From Lojkania enalia (lineage: Eukaryota; Ascomycota; Dothideomycetes; Pleosporales), in assembly GCA_010094045.1 (NCBI GenBank), contig ML986943.1:1-21649 (forward strand): a stretch of DNA of 21,649 bases. The letters are read 5' to 3'. The position numbers were made by a program, and so were the translations under genes. Positions 1-9,269 of the stretch are shown in pieces. The notes under the pieces were generated by a model that saw only the letters and a program-made list of their open reading frames with translations, searched no databases and was not told the origin of the DNA. The first letter of the stretch is position 1. Each line of letters opens with the position of its first letter.

Positions 1-256
1 CTAAAGCTTTTCTTATTAGGTTCTTTAAAGGTATATTATTTTTTATATAATTTATACTATATAATACTAACTATACTAGACTGTAATATAAACGCAATTT
101 ACGTAAAGTAGGTTACTATCTAAAATAAGGATGTATATTTAGTAAAGCGATACTATAAGAAGTTTAGTCTTCTATTAGATTAGAGTTATAATTCCTAGGT
201 AGTCTTAGGCTTAGAAAAGGCTACTTTAAATAAAACTAGTTCTCTACTATAATAAT
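1..256. other. Unclassified RIP-mutated AT-rich sequence
   Basis: This stretch has the same TpA-rich, stop-filled character as the rest of the block. I translated the minus strand looking for a continuation of the gypsy pol frame (RNase H, integrase) beyond the 32-bp array and could not recognise one. It may be a different transposon or the far side of the same element. Confidence 0.5.
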
Positions 257-345
257 TTACAGTAATAAATATTTAATATATAATATATAATAAATATATA
301 ATATGTAATATATAATAAATATATAATATATAATTATTTCCTATA
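257..345. repeat. AT microsatellite-like tract
   Basis: Almost pure A/T sequence built from short reiterated words such as aatatataat and ataaatatataat. It lies directly beside the 32-bp tandem array. It may be a true microsatellite or simply the end state of heavy RIP on a formerly C-containing repeat. Confidence 0.6.
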
Positions 346-356
346 ATTATAGAGGA

Positions 357-520
357 ACCCTATAAGGTACCTCTACCTTAACCTTATACCCCAGCGCCAA
401 GAACCCTACCCTAACCTCAACCTCAATACTAAGAACCCCTATCTAACCTATACCCCAGCGCTAAGAACCTTACCTTAACCTTAACCCCAGCGCTAAAAAC
501 CCCGAACCTAACCTTAACCT
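357..520. repeat. 32-bp tandem repeat array (about four full units)
   Basis: Four units start at 389, 421, 453 and 485, exactly 32 bp apart. Each opens with a form of ccccagcgctaagaacc and continues with a C-rich stretch built on taccttaacc. A degenerate partial unit precedes them (about 357-388). Most unit-to-unit differences are C/T or G/A, as expected from RIP; for example the unit at 421 has cctcaatact where others have ccccagcgct. The array is much more C-rich on this strand than its surroundings. Imperfect inverted copies of ggtacctc flank it, at 367 and 526. Some stretches resemble CCCTAA telomere units, but the 32-bp period shows that this is a minisatellite. Confidence 0.85.
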
Positions 521-529
521 AGGTGAGGT

Positions 530-1160
530 ACTATATATCCTATTTACCAGCTTACTTCTACCTTCTCTAAGTTAACCTTAAAACTTTTATTTAATAGAAT
601 ATAGCTAAGGTATTTAGTTTAGATAATATAGAATTTACTCTTCTTAATATTAACTTATAACTCTACTTAACATAATCTCTTAAGAACTTTCTTAATATAG
701 ATAGTATATATTACCTTATCTTCTAAGTAGATAAGAATATTATCTAGATAAGTAATATAGAAGTTATCTAGGTAGTTAATTAGTACGTTATTTATATAGT
801 ACTAGTAAATTACTAGGCTGTTATATAATCTAAAAAGTAGAACTTTATACTTATATATTCCGTATCGAGTCTAAAAGGTAGTATATTCTTTAGAACTAGA
901 ATCTATTCTAATTTTATTAAAGGCTGCGCGAATATTAAACTTAGTAAAAATTACTACTTTAATAGACTTAGATAGGAGTTTATCTATATATAGTATTAGA
1001 TATACGTTTTTATAGGTAAAAGTATTAAATTTATAATAATCTATATAGATATATAGGTTACTATTAGGTTTATAGATATAAAGGATTAGAAATATAAAAG
1101 AGCTCCGACTCTACTTAATATACTTATACTATAGATTATCTATAATATACTTTTTAGTTA
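530..1160 (-). pseudogene. Decayed reverse transcriptase (gypsy pol)
   Basis: On the minus strand the catalytic motif reads YLDNILIY at 750-727, where the family has YLDDILIY; the second Asp is lost by GAT to AAT. Upstream the frame shows VIFTKFNIRAAFNKIRID, matching the family block around FDIRAAF, and then YTTF-x-TRYG-x-YKYKVL, matching the segment before the LPFGL motif. Further upstream a degraded KPDGSLR-VDY-like block is visible at about 1030-1090. After YLDD a run resembling ED-x-KVLERL and KKSEF can be followed to about 640, then a YLGY-like block to about 560. Several stops are consistent with RIP of CAG, CAA or TGG. It is inactive because both the frame and a catalytic residue are damaged. 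Confidence 0.85.
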
Positions 1161-1639
1161 CTTCCAGCTCTTTAATATTCTACTTATATAACAGGCTGTA
1201 ACTATTAAGAAGAGGTTTTATAAGGATAATCTTATAATTATAAAGGTAGTATTCTAATAATTAATAAGCCGCAGTTTTACTAAATATATTCTAATACTTA
1301 TAGTATTTAGATAGTAATCGGAGATTTACTAGTACTTTATTTTCAGCTTTATCTTCTAGCTCTAGAGCTTATTTATCTTTAATCAGCTACTCGATTTCGT
1401 ATAGAGATATAGAGAAAAACTCGTTCTCTTTTCTCTTTATATTAAAGTAGAAAGTATTAGCTAAAATAAGAGTAATAATAAGAGAATAAACTTTCTTTAG
1501 ATTAGGTTTAGACTTTATTATATACGGGTATATAGAAGCTCTAAGCTTATTTAAACTATAGGCTATAAGAGACTAATATAGTTTTAATAGTCTTAGTAGA
1601 CTCTTAATATAATAGATAGTTAGACTATAAGACTACTAA

Positions 1640-2110
1640 TACTAGTTCTTTTTCTATAAAGCGTCGCGTTGCTAGATATCTAGCTTTACTTCTTTATCGT
1701 GTACTAGTTGAGTTAATTATATAAGAAGAGGAGGTAAAGAATTATAAGTAGTAGGATATTTAGAGGGCTATATAATCTGATTCTTATCTATATTTAGCTA
1801 GAGTTAAAAATAATATAACTATTTAATACTAATAATATAATTCTAAATACTTAGATCTATAATAATAAATAGATAGTTTTAGATAGTTCTTCTATTAATT
1901 TATAGGTATAAGTAGATATACTAATTAACTAGAGTTTAGATTTAGTTCTAAAAACCTTTAACAGTAATTTTAAAGAGTAAGTACTATATTAATATATATA
2001 AAGCTTAGAAGAGTAATCTAGCTATTATAAAATTAAGAAATAAGAAGCCTTAGGTATTTATATTAATAAGAGCGTTTAGTTATATACTAACGCTTTTTAA
2101 ATATAAAATA
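1640..2110 (-). pseudogene. Decayed retropepsin-like protease region (gypsy pol)
   Basis: The minus strand at 2073-2047 reads ALI-N-x-N-T-stop-GF. This corresponds to the ALIDTGAQGF active-site block of fungal gypsy aspartic proteases, with Asp to Asn and Gln to stop, both RIP-type changes. The downstream frame keeps family-like spacing: FLFLNFIIARLL, then a PFKI-x-VKGF block, then IIIDLS near 1860 and a hydrophobic stretch before a TYPPTYN-like segment near 1745. The catalytic Asp is lost. Confidence 0.65.
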
Positions 2111-2318
2111 GTAGGAATTTAGAAGTACTTTTCTTTAAATAAATATAATAAATTAATATTTAATAAGTAGTACTTGCTTAAGCCTAGGATAGAAAGTTTT
2201 CTTAGGCGTTTCTATTTCCCACCTAAGAATTATCTAGGTGGTACTTATTTGCGTCTAAAAACTCTTCTTTCTTAATCTTCTCTTATTTAACCTCTATCTC
2301 TTATACTTTAAAGACTAT

Positions 2319-2366
2319 ATATTTATTTATAAAGTATTCTGGTTTACTATAATTATAATAATTACC
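2319..2366 (-). pseudogene. Gag zinc knuckle with all ligands lost
   Basis: Sixteen minus-strand codons read GNYYNYSKPEYFINKY. Aligned to the retroviral-type CX2CX4HX4C knuckle (CYNC-x-KPGHF-x3-C in fungal gag), all four zinc ligands have become Tyr and the Gly of the GH pair has become Glu. Each change needs only one C-to-T or G-to-A transition (TGY to TAY, CAY to TAY, GGA to GAA). The position, between the gag-like frame and the protease, fits a gag C-terminus. Confidence 0.7.
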
Positions 2367-2399
2367 TAAGGTTATATACCTTTTAAGTATAGAAATCTT

Positions 2400-3140
2400 A
2401 CTAGATTATTAGAGAATAATTATAGTAGAATAAGATATTAATACTAGAGTAGATTAGAGTAGTATTAGATTATAGGTTACTTTAGATATACTCTTAGAAA
2501 CCTTCTAGTATCGATCCGAATTTATTTTAGCTACAACCTATAGACTAATAATTTATTCTAGAAAGCTAAGAATACTTCTCCTTTCTATATTGTAGGCTAT
2601 TAAGTAGGCAACTATAATGTTAAAAAAGCCTTTCTATATAAGCTTAAAGCTAAAGTTTAGTATCCTTAGACTAGGGAGAATCTTATTCTATAGGTAGAAG
2701 AACTACTTAGATTAGAATACGCATCTTCTAATAGCTGTACTAATAAAGCGAGCTTTAAAAGTTGGAAATACTTCTCTCTTATTTATTTTTAGGATCTAAA
2801 ACGCTTATTACACCTCTATCTCTTTATTACCTATAATAAAATATAATTATAGAAGTAAAATTATTTCTTTAGTATTTTTAAACTAATACTAGTCTAATTT
2901 AGCTAGGTATTTTAGCTCTAGATATTCTTTTATAGTACTAGAGGTATGTTTCTATACTAATACTATATATATATACTCTATTAGATAGTAATCTATATTA
3001 ATTTTAAATTGGTCTAGAATTAAAGTTTACTATTATTTAAATATAGGTTTACTACTATTTATAAGACTTTTAATCTTAGATATATATTTAGTAAGGTAGG
3101 CTTAAAAGGGCTTAAGAGTAGTTAAGAGGTTTCTTACTAG
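2400..3140 (-). pseudogene. Gag-like region of the gypsy remnant
   Basis: A minus-strand frame interrupted mainly by TAA and TAG can be followed here, with stretches such as KYISKIKSLINSS and YLELKYLAKLDQYQF. It lies directly upstream of the knuckle. I call it gag from position and from its charged, helical look; individual motifs are not recognisable. Confidence 0.45.
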
Positions 3141-3250
3141 AGGAGTTGTAAAAATTTTCTAGCGTATTATTAGTTCTAATTTAGTAGTTTATAGAGGTTA
3201 ATTAGAACTAATAGTTCTCTATTATATTAAGTATATAATCTCCTCTTATA

Positions 3251-3650
3251 AAATTGTAATTTATTTCTTAAGGGTTAGTTTACTCTAATTTCCCTCTAAA
3301 TTAGATAGGTTCTTTATTATAAGCCCTATAGAGAGGGGTCCGCCTATTATAGGGCCCCCTATAGAAAGTAATAGTTAATCTATACGCGTAGATAGAAGTT
3401 TACTCTTACTATAACTTACGCGTATATCGATTCCGATATAGGAATTAGAAGGTAAATTATAATTAGATATCAGCGGTTACCTCTAATTTTAATAGGTTAT
3501 TAATAGTTTCTAAGTTTCTACCTAGGTATACTCTATACGGCTTTTCTAAAAGCAATTCTAATTATAGAAGATAAAAAGTTCTAAATCTAAAGGCTTTAAT
3601 TAATAGAAGGTCTCTAAGATTCTATCTAAATAACTAAATAATTTAATATA
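3251..3650. other. Junction between the gypsy and Pogo remnants
   Basis: RIP-degraded spacer between the minus-strand gypsy gag region and the start of the plus-strand transposase frame. It should contain the gypsy 5' LTR and the left end of the Pogo element, but neither could be aligned. Two GC-rich islands survive: gggtccgcc with gggccccc around 3337-3360, and two acgcgta words at 3394 and 3420. Confidence 0.4.
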
Positions 3651-5270
3651 ATAGTATATAAGTATTATAACCTAAACTAAATTAGGTATATCTTAGACTT
3701 AAATATAGTTAAATAAACAATCGATACAATATTATTAAAGAGGCTATTACTAGTAGTATTAAGTTCTTCTATATAATATAATAGCGTAGGTAAAATAATA
3801 GGTCTAAATATAGTACAAATCTATTTAGAGGTATATAAGAGTATATAAGAGTTTAAGGACCTAGAAATTCTATTAATATCTATAGGCTTTATATAAAAGA
3901 ATATAGAAGAACTATTAAACTACTTATAAGGAAGTATATAACTATATATAGAAGGGAAAAGGAGCGGAGCTAGAGGTAAGATAAGATAAGTGAAAAGCTT
4001 TAGGATAAGATTATATATAAAGCTTTTTATAGAACGATTTCTTTACATTATTATATATAGTATATATAATAATAATATCTATAACTTTAATAAGATAGGC
4101 TTTTAAATAGGTATTATTAGTACTATAAAAATTGTTACAGGTTTAGAATATCGTATAAAACCTATTCTTATATAGCTAGGTAATCGCTAGTAGGTTATAG
4201 TTATCTAGAGTATCTATACTACTATATATACAACCCTACTATTTATTATCTATAAAGGACGTATCTATATCTCTATATAGTATAAAGAAGTAGATATACC
4301 GTACGATTAGAAAATTTCAGTCTCTAAGAACAGCTGGATAAATAATACGCTTAGTCTTAAGTAGCTAAAGCACTTTAATAAGTATATAAAAATGCGTTAG
4401 GTAGGATCGTATAAGCTACTTATTTTAGACAGCTATAAAAGCTACCTTAACTAGAAATTTAAAGATTACTACCTTATATAAAAGATCCTAACGCTTTATA
4501 TACCTTTTTATTTATTATATATACTTTAGCCTCTTAATATAGTTTACTTCTTACTATTAAAGCTGAAGTACTCGCAGTATATATAAAACTTAGCATGCTA
4601 ACGCGTCTACTATATTAATAAAGAAGGCTTCCTTCCAGCCTTTAAGGACGCGTTTTTTAATATATTTATATATAAGAACTATTAAAAGGCCTTTAAAATA
4701 ATAGGAATTATTCCTCTAAACGCGCAGGTTATATTAGATCGCCTTAATATATAACTGCGTATCCTACCAGAACTACTTCTATAAGAAGACTCCTAGCAGT
4801 CTAAAACTCTAAGTAATATATATAAATTTGGGTTATAATTAATACTTATACGAAAGTCCTTTGTATAATTACTAAAAGAGGCGTAAGAAGGATTCTCACA
4901 GCTTATAAAAGGTGCTGAGTTAATACTATATTAGAATACGCTTCTTTAAGCTCGTAACTCTAAGCTTAAAAGGTAATTAGAAGAAGTAACTAAGCGTAAA
5001 ACGCGTAAAAGAAAGTATATTCAGTATAGCAGTACAGTATCATATAGCGAGGGATCTTTGTACGTAGCTGCTGAAGCATCTATAGGCTCTCAGCCCTTTA
5101 AGAAGACTCGTGGTGCTGATACTCAAGAAAGGGCTCAACCAGCTCAACGCCACTGTAGTAACTGTGATAAGACTGGACATAACGCTTGTACGTGCCAAAA
5201 GGATAGTAGGGAAAATTCTAAATCAGATGAAAGTATATCGTACGTAGAATCTCTTATTAGTATTGAGTAA
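3651..5270 (+). pseudogene. Fot1/Pogo-type DDE transposase, RIP-inactivated
   Basis: A single frame (codons starting at multiples of 3) runs through this interval with stops but no detectable frameshift. The first catalytic block at 4083-4103 reads NFNKIGF for the family's NFDETGF (Asp to Asn). The second at 4422-4430 reads ILD, and its Asp is intact. The third at 4524-4544 reads L-stop-PLNIV for LQPLDV, with Gln to stop and Asp to Asn. Other family blocks are visible: TGLEYR-x-KPI after the first Asp, VSKNSW and LKHFNKYIK before the second, and PLNAQVILDRL near 4715. The last part, from 5058, is unmutated and in frame. The N-terminal helix-turn-helix region is poorly conserved, so the start is approximate. 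The element cannot make an active transposase. Confidence 0.88.
5058..5270 (+). other. Intact transposase C-terminus with a CCHC zinc knuckle
   Basis: This is the only clean open stretch of the block: 70 codons in the same frame as the decayed transposase, ending at TAA. It carries CSNCDKTGHNACTC, a perfect CX2CX4HX4C zinc knuckle, followed by a Lys/Asp/Ser-rich tail. Such knuckles are common at the C-terminus of fungal Fot1-like transposases, where nucleic-acid binding is the presumed role. CpA and TpG sites are plentiful here, so RIP has hardly touched it. It is not a separate gene: its ATG is an internal position, since frame and similarity continue upstream. Confidence 0.75.
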
Positions 5271-5311
5271 ATTAACTTTTTGTATATGGTGTTCGTTGCG
5301 CCAAGAAAAAG

Positions 5312-5344
5312 TGGCCGCTTCGATGGTTTGGCCGCTTCGATGGT
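5312..5344 (+). repeat. Direct repeat, probable right end of the Pogo element
   Basis: The 16-bp word tggccgcttcgatggt occurs at 5312-5327 and again at 5329-5344, 42 bp after the transposase stop, and is followed by TA-containing sequence. Doubled GC-rich words are known in the terminal inverted repeats of some fungal Pogo-type elements, so this is probably the right terminus. The matching left terminus was not found and may be erased by RIP. Confidence 0.55.
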
Positions 5345-5350
5345 AGAATA

Positions 5351-6360
5351 CGTTATATATAATAGCTTTTAAAATAAATATTATCGACTAGTCTTAAAAT
5401 AATTGAATACCTCATCGAAGCAAGTTATGAAGCCTAGCTAGGCCTTTTTTATAGGCACCAAGACTGCGTCCTGGACGAGCCATGCTAAAAGGTGCCTCCC
5501 CCGATCTAACCCCGGTGGTCATTCGAGCTATGCTCTCCGGGAGTTAAACCGATTCGATCGGGCTCCAAGCGAAAGCGGGATGGAAATGATGAGGCTGTGT
5601 AACGCGACTAGCATCTCATCAAGCGACTTTCGAAACAGCCGGACAAACAGACGGTGCAGCAAAAAAGAATCGGATAGACGCCAGAGCTGTTCAAGCCATG
5701 TTGGTTGAAGGTCAAGTGATGCTTTTCTCGTGATGCTAGTGGCAGGCAAGGTTTGTGCGTTGGATCAATGCAGTGGGCAAGTAAAAAACCTGCCTTGCAC
5801 TGCCTCGTATTCGGTCCTGTAGATGCTAAGAAATCCAGTGACGGGGCCCCGGGGGCGCGGGGGTGGGGGGAGGCGTATATTTAGCATTTAGGGATGTCGG
5901 AGCACAGGCGGGAATTATGCATTTGCCTGTAGGGTATTTCGGAGTATCGATAGAACGGCTCGGGGAGTGAAGCACAGTCGGGAAGTCGTGAGTTCGGCGT
6001 GTGGCATCTATCAGTGGAGGATTAGCGGGGTAAGAAGTAGGCCTTTTGTTCAGTCGTTAGAGTTGGCGGGCAGGAAGTGAGAATTGTATGAATAGATAAC
6101 TATTTCTGACTTATAGAATGATGTTAAGAGCAAATCTGGGGGGTTGGTGCGGTGTGAGCTTGTATGGTAGAGTCATATAACGCTCAGCCACGAGCCGCCC
6201 GCGTTCTGCCTGACTCGACTATAGTGGGCGAAGAGGGAACGGGAAAAGTTCCTGACAGGTCCGTTTATACGTTTTCATATAAACAATTATATCTAAGTAC
6301 CAAGTTCAGTATTCGATGACTATCTCTCTCCTAAGGATAACTGCGACGGGCCTTGTGGGT
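5351..6360. other. Gene-free flank of the transposon block
   Basis: Composition returns to about even GC over the first 60-80 bp. No open frame here has codon or protein character; a 73-codon minus-strand frame at 5528-5749 is of chance length. The notable item is the G tract at 5843-5870, listed separately. I see no tRNA, no second transposon end and no coding motif. Confidence 0.6.
5843..5870 (+). other. Potential G-quadruplex motif
   Basis: Four G runs of 4, 5, 5 and 6 bases, at 5843-5846, 5851-5855, 5859-5863 and 5865-5870, are separated by loops of 4, 3 and 1 bases. This satisfies the usual G4 rule on the plus strand. The first part also contains the palindrome ggggcccc, which could compete as a hairpin. 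There is no gene immediately downstream, so no regulatory role can be assigned. Confidence 0.6.
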
Positions 6361-7200
6361 GGTATGAAGCAATTCGATGTTTCAGGTTCCTCTATGTACC
6401 CAGACGCAGTGGATATGCATGATGTCGGAATTGCCAATCTACAGCACTACAGTTTCACTCACATTGACTCATATGGAGTCTTACATACCTAAGAGCACGG
6501 TTCAAAAATTCGTCCGGTGCGGGAAAATAATCATTGATATAGAGCCTTGTAGTAGAGTAACGTCACACATGCAGTTACGGAGATACGCTTTATTCAACTA
6601 CTTATAATCCCTACTTAACTAGAAGACGAGAGGAAGAAGCAAAGGAAAGGAAAAAGCTTTTTTCGATTTACATCAAGTCTTGGCTTACATTTGTTTGCCG
6701 ATAGCCTTGTCCTTTAGCTTACGCCTCAGTATATCTTTCAGTACAGGCAATGTATTCCTCAAATTCTTTAATGGCATCTAAGTTTGATCGAAATTTATAA
6801 ATGGCAGCTTATCCTTCCGGTACTCGACCAGCTATTTCATAGTACTCACTATGTTTCTTATTTGTCCTCCATTCAGCTTATGGCGAGCCAATTTAGCAAA
6901 TTATCTGTGGTGGTTCCTTGTCCTTCTTCATCATTTTTTCTACCTCCGACAAATCCCCACCCAAAAAAACTACTCTAGAATACCTTCAACAAACTAAGGG
7001 ACGCGGAGGAGCAGCGACTCCAGTCCATTCCTTTGTAGATCGACTAGTTCTCTTGCTTTGAGAAAGATACAGTCCCAAAGTATTATATTGTAGATGTCAG
7101 GAACAAAATGGACGACCTTCTTGCTGCTAAAGCATGAAGGCTTATATAGGTGATAATTCCGGCTGACAGTAAAAGAAAGGACTCAGAAAAATTTTTCATC
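6361..7200. other. No convincing gene
   Basis: Two plus-strand frames of 64 and 76 codons (6377-6607, 6784-6978) open with ATG but show low-complexity or random residue content, no family motif and no splice context. Base composition is near even. I see no repeat or RNA gene. Confidence 0.5.
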
Positions 7201-7206
7201 CACACT

Positions 7207-7700
7207 CTATATAGTTGCTACAGCGCCGCAAGCAGCTTTATAGAGTGACCTCTCCGTGTATCTGGTAATGATTTCATAGCAGTAAAGGCCTTCCCTGTCC
7301 CGAGACCTACCACGGAGAAGAATAAATAGCTCTTTCACATTGCCTTCTATGATACTAGACCTGTATAGCTTGCTGAGGGTTGTATGAATAGTCATAAGAG
7401 CCCTAATGATATATTTCTTTTGAGATTTCAGGTCAAGATTTTGCCAAATGCCCCGCTAGTCCTCCTAACACCATATGTTCTATCCAAGGAAAGGAGTGCC
7501 TGACAAACTTTTAGTGAAGCTGGTGAAAACCTCCCCATGTACTTAGTCCATATCTTGTCATAAAAATCATACCCGCTGATAGTGATCAGGCGCAGTAGTA
7601 GGAAGGCGTGGTCGGCTGGTACTCATCGATAGATGCAATGCTGTCCCGTGTAGCATTTGGGTGAAAATTCTTCATACCGATCATGTAAGGGCTACTTATC
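7207..7700 (-). pseudogene. Decayed minus-strand gene fragments, family unknown
   Basis: Three minus-strand open pieces read like protein. At about 7690-7630 a piece contains KNFHPNATRDSIASIDEY. At about 7613-7428, one frame over, comes a 60-codon piece with ADHAFLLLRLITISGYDFYD and FSPASLKVCQALLSLDR. At 7395-7207 a 62-codon piece contains SIIEGNVKELFILLRGRSRD and YEIITRYTERSLYKAACG. The first two join without loss if one frameshift is allowed at about 7615; a short intron could link the second and third. The mixed hydrophobic and charged blocks are unlike random translation, but I recognise no family. A decayed gene, or a multi-exon gene I have not assembled, are both possible. Confidence 0.3.
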
Positions 7701-8610
7701 TAAAGGAGCTCTCAGAATTGGTTATCGATGCCGCGAAATCTACGAGAGAGGTCCTACCGCCTAGAGCTTAAGATCAGGTCCTAGAGACTCGCGCTTTATT
7801 TAACTTCCTATCTCTAAAATACCGGAACATCTCCCTCTTTGAGAAGCCGACCTTGTGACCCTATCGTGTTGTGTTTTAGGGAATAGGTCGATAGACATCT
7901 ATTAGGAATTATGTTCTCCTCGGAGGGACAAGATAGATTCAATTTAGTAGTTACTTTATGAAACACCCCCATCAAATGTCTAATTACAACGCTTCAGTCT
8001 TACTATGAGCTACGCCCTCTCGAATCACGGTGACTATGGGTCTGGAAAGATTATTGGAATGGTTTCTTCTTGACCAGCCTTTTCACAAATAGGGTATCTA
8101 GTTCCTTGTAAGAGTCGATTGTTAATTCTCGTACATAGTACCACAAGGAGGGGTAAGGGGGGTTGCTACCATTCATTCATTCATCATGATTCGTGTCTCA
8201 CGGTAAGCTTAGCTATAATCGACCGTAAATGGTAGAAACCAAGATATAGAGCTAGTAGCGATATCAATTCCCATCCAGTTCGACCAATTCCGGATATGCA
8301 AGACTTAGTCCCGCGTTGCTCCCTTAATTAAGCTCAGCGGCCATGACGCAGATGCCCTCAGCGGTAGGTTCAGCTGGCTTAGCAGTCCATCCTCCACAAG
8401 ACATATATTTTCTCTATTAAATGAGATAAACATGCTGTCATCTTTTCCGGTGTGGTTAATATAGAGATCAAACTTGTCCTTCATAAGGTTGTGATGATGA
8501 TGCACCCGCAAATCGTAAAGAGCTAATATCTGCGTCTTAGCACTCCGAGCTCTTCTTTACTACGCGAGCCTTCGGATATGGACCCTATGCCACCAAGGAG
8601 AGTAGCTTTG
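7701..8610. other. Mostly featureless; one minus-strand open fragment
   Basis: The only item of note is a 68-codon minus-strand frame at 8511-8305, containing KFDLYINHTGKDDSMFISFN and LVEDGLLSQLNLPL. It could be an upstream exon of the decayed gene at 7207-7700, but I see no convincing splice pair linking them. No other coding or RNA signal is seen. Confidence 0.3.
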
Positions 8611-8629
8611 TTGTCGCCTCCGAAGAGTC

Positions 8630-8890
8630 TTGGCGTATCTCCGTGTGTTTCCGGGTCATGATTTCGATGACAACAACAAGAAAGTCAATGAATTGACTCG
8701 AAATGGTCACTCAACGGGTTATCTTTCGAAAGAAACGCGTTTGGGCTATCTTGCCGCTGCGTCGTTCAGCAATTCTTACTCTTGGGCGAGTCTGATTCCG
8801 CGAAGGAAAGCCTTGAGACTGCTGAAGGGCCCAGAGAACTCACTATTTCGGTTAGAAGACATGAGTGGAGAAAACTTGGGACATGAATAA
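8630..8890 (+). CDS. Short open frame, 86 codons, doubtful
   Basis: A plus-strand frame ends at 8890. The first codon in the frame is TTG; there is no in-frame ATG until near its end. The residue content is plausible (FPGHDFDDNNKKVNELTRNG, then SKETRLGYLAAASF and a charged C-terminus LFRLEDMSGENLGHE), but I recognise no domain. It is followed 50 bp later by a run of 20 A residues. It may be a terminal exon, a gene relic or a chance frame. Confidence 0.2.
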   Translation: MAYLRVFPGHDFDDNNKKVNELTRNGHSTGYLSKETRLGYLAAASFSNSYSWASLIPRRKALRLLKGPENSLFRLEDMSGENLGHE

Positions 8891-8940
8891 AACGCAATCT
8901 CTCCTACACAATTATCTTATCAGTTTTTTCCGGTGTGATG

Positions 8941-8960
8941 AAAAAAAAAAAAAAAAAAAA
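8941..8960. repeat. A20 homopolymer
   Basis: Twenty consecutive A bases. A second run of twelve A lies at 9104-9115. Both are in the space downstream of the NLR gene's 3' end (that gene runs on the minus strand). They may be simple slippage products; no retroposon body could be recognised before them. Confidence 0.8.
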
Positions 8961-9269
8961 CCTTGTTATCCACAAATTTCGCATTGATGCCTTGAACCCA
9001 GAGGAGTTATTCCACAGCATCGGTTGCGTATAGGCTCAGCCTGATACTACTCGGTAGCCATGCTTTCCGTCCCTTTTCGTAGTGATATCAGCTCTTTCAA
9101 TCTAAAAAAAAAAAAGTATATTATAGACTAGAAAAAGGAAGTCAAGAAAAGATAATCATAGGATGGCTTATCCCAAAGTCCCTTGAAAGCAAATTAAACT
9201 CCCCCTAGCTATAGTACCATTAACGAACCTCCCAGACCAACACCCCCTAACCCTCAAGGAAATTCCGGC

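Larger units (their letters stand above)
530..3250 (-). mobile_element. Ty3/gypsy-type LTR retrotransposon remnant, RIP-inactivated
   Basis: Read on the minus strand from high to low coordinates, the order is gag-like region, zinc knuckle, aspartic protease, then reverse transcriptase, which is the gag-pol order of LTR retrotransposons. No LTR, primer-binding site, RNase H or integrase could be recognised. The pol frame fades at about 530, where the 32-bp array begins, so the element is truncated or interrupted there. Stops interrupt every part, so it cannot be active. Assignment to gypsy rather than copia rests on the reverse transcriptase motifs and on fungal gypsy proteases of this type. 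The outer limits are approximate. Confidence 0.8.
1..5350. mobile_element. RIP-degraded transposon block
   Basis: The first 5.3 kb are extremely A+T rich and dominated by TpA, with CpA and TpG strongly depleted and no open frame of useful length until 5058. Where protein families can still be recognised, the changes are C-to-T and G-to-A: CAG or CAA to stop, GAT to AAT, TGT to TAT. This is the pattern of repeat-induced point mutation, a premeiotic process known from filamentous ascomycetes that mutates duplicated DNA. The block contains at least a minus-strand gypsy-type element and a plus-strand Pogo-type element. The composition returns to normal between about 5270 and 5420. The RIP call rests on reading the pattern by eye; I did not compute dinucleotide indices. 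Confidence 0.9.

Noticed and set aside
389..520. Interstitial telomere repeat (CCCTAA-like words)
   Set aside because: Only a few telomere-like words occur and the true period is 32 bp with a CAGCGC core, so it is a minisatellite.
1..5350. CRISPR, bacterial operon or prophage interpretation
   Set aside because: Spliced genes, RIP signature and fungal protein families show a eukaryotic (ascomycete) origin; no spacer-repeat array is present.
5528..5749. 73-codon minus-strand frame as a gene
   Set aside because: Chance length, no motif, no splice or start context; it lies in the transposon flank.
6377..6978. Two plus-strand frames (76 and 64 codons) as genes
   Set aside because: Random-looking composition, no family motif and no supporting context.
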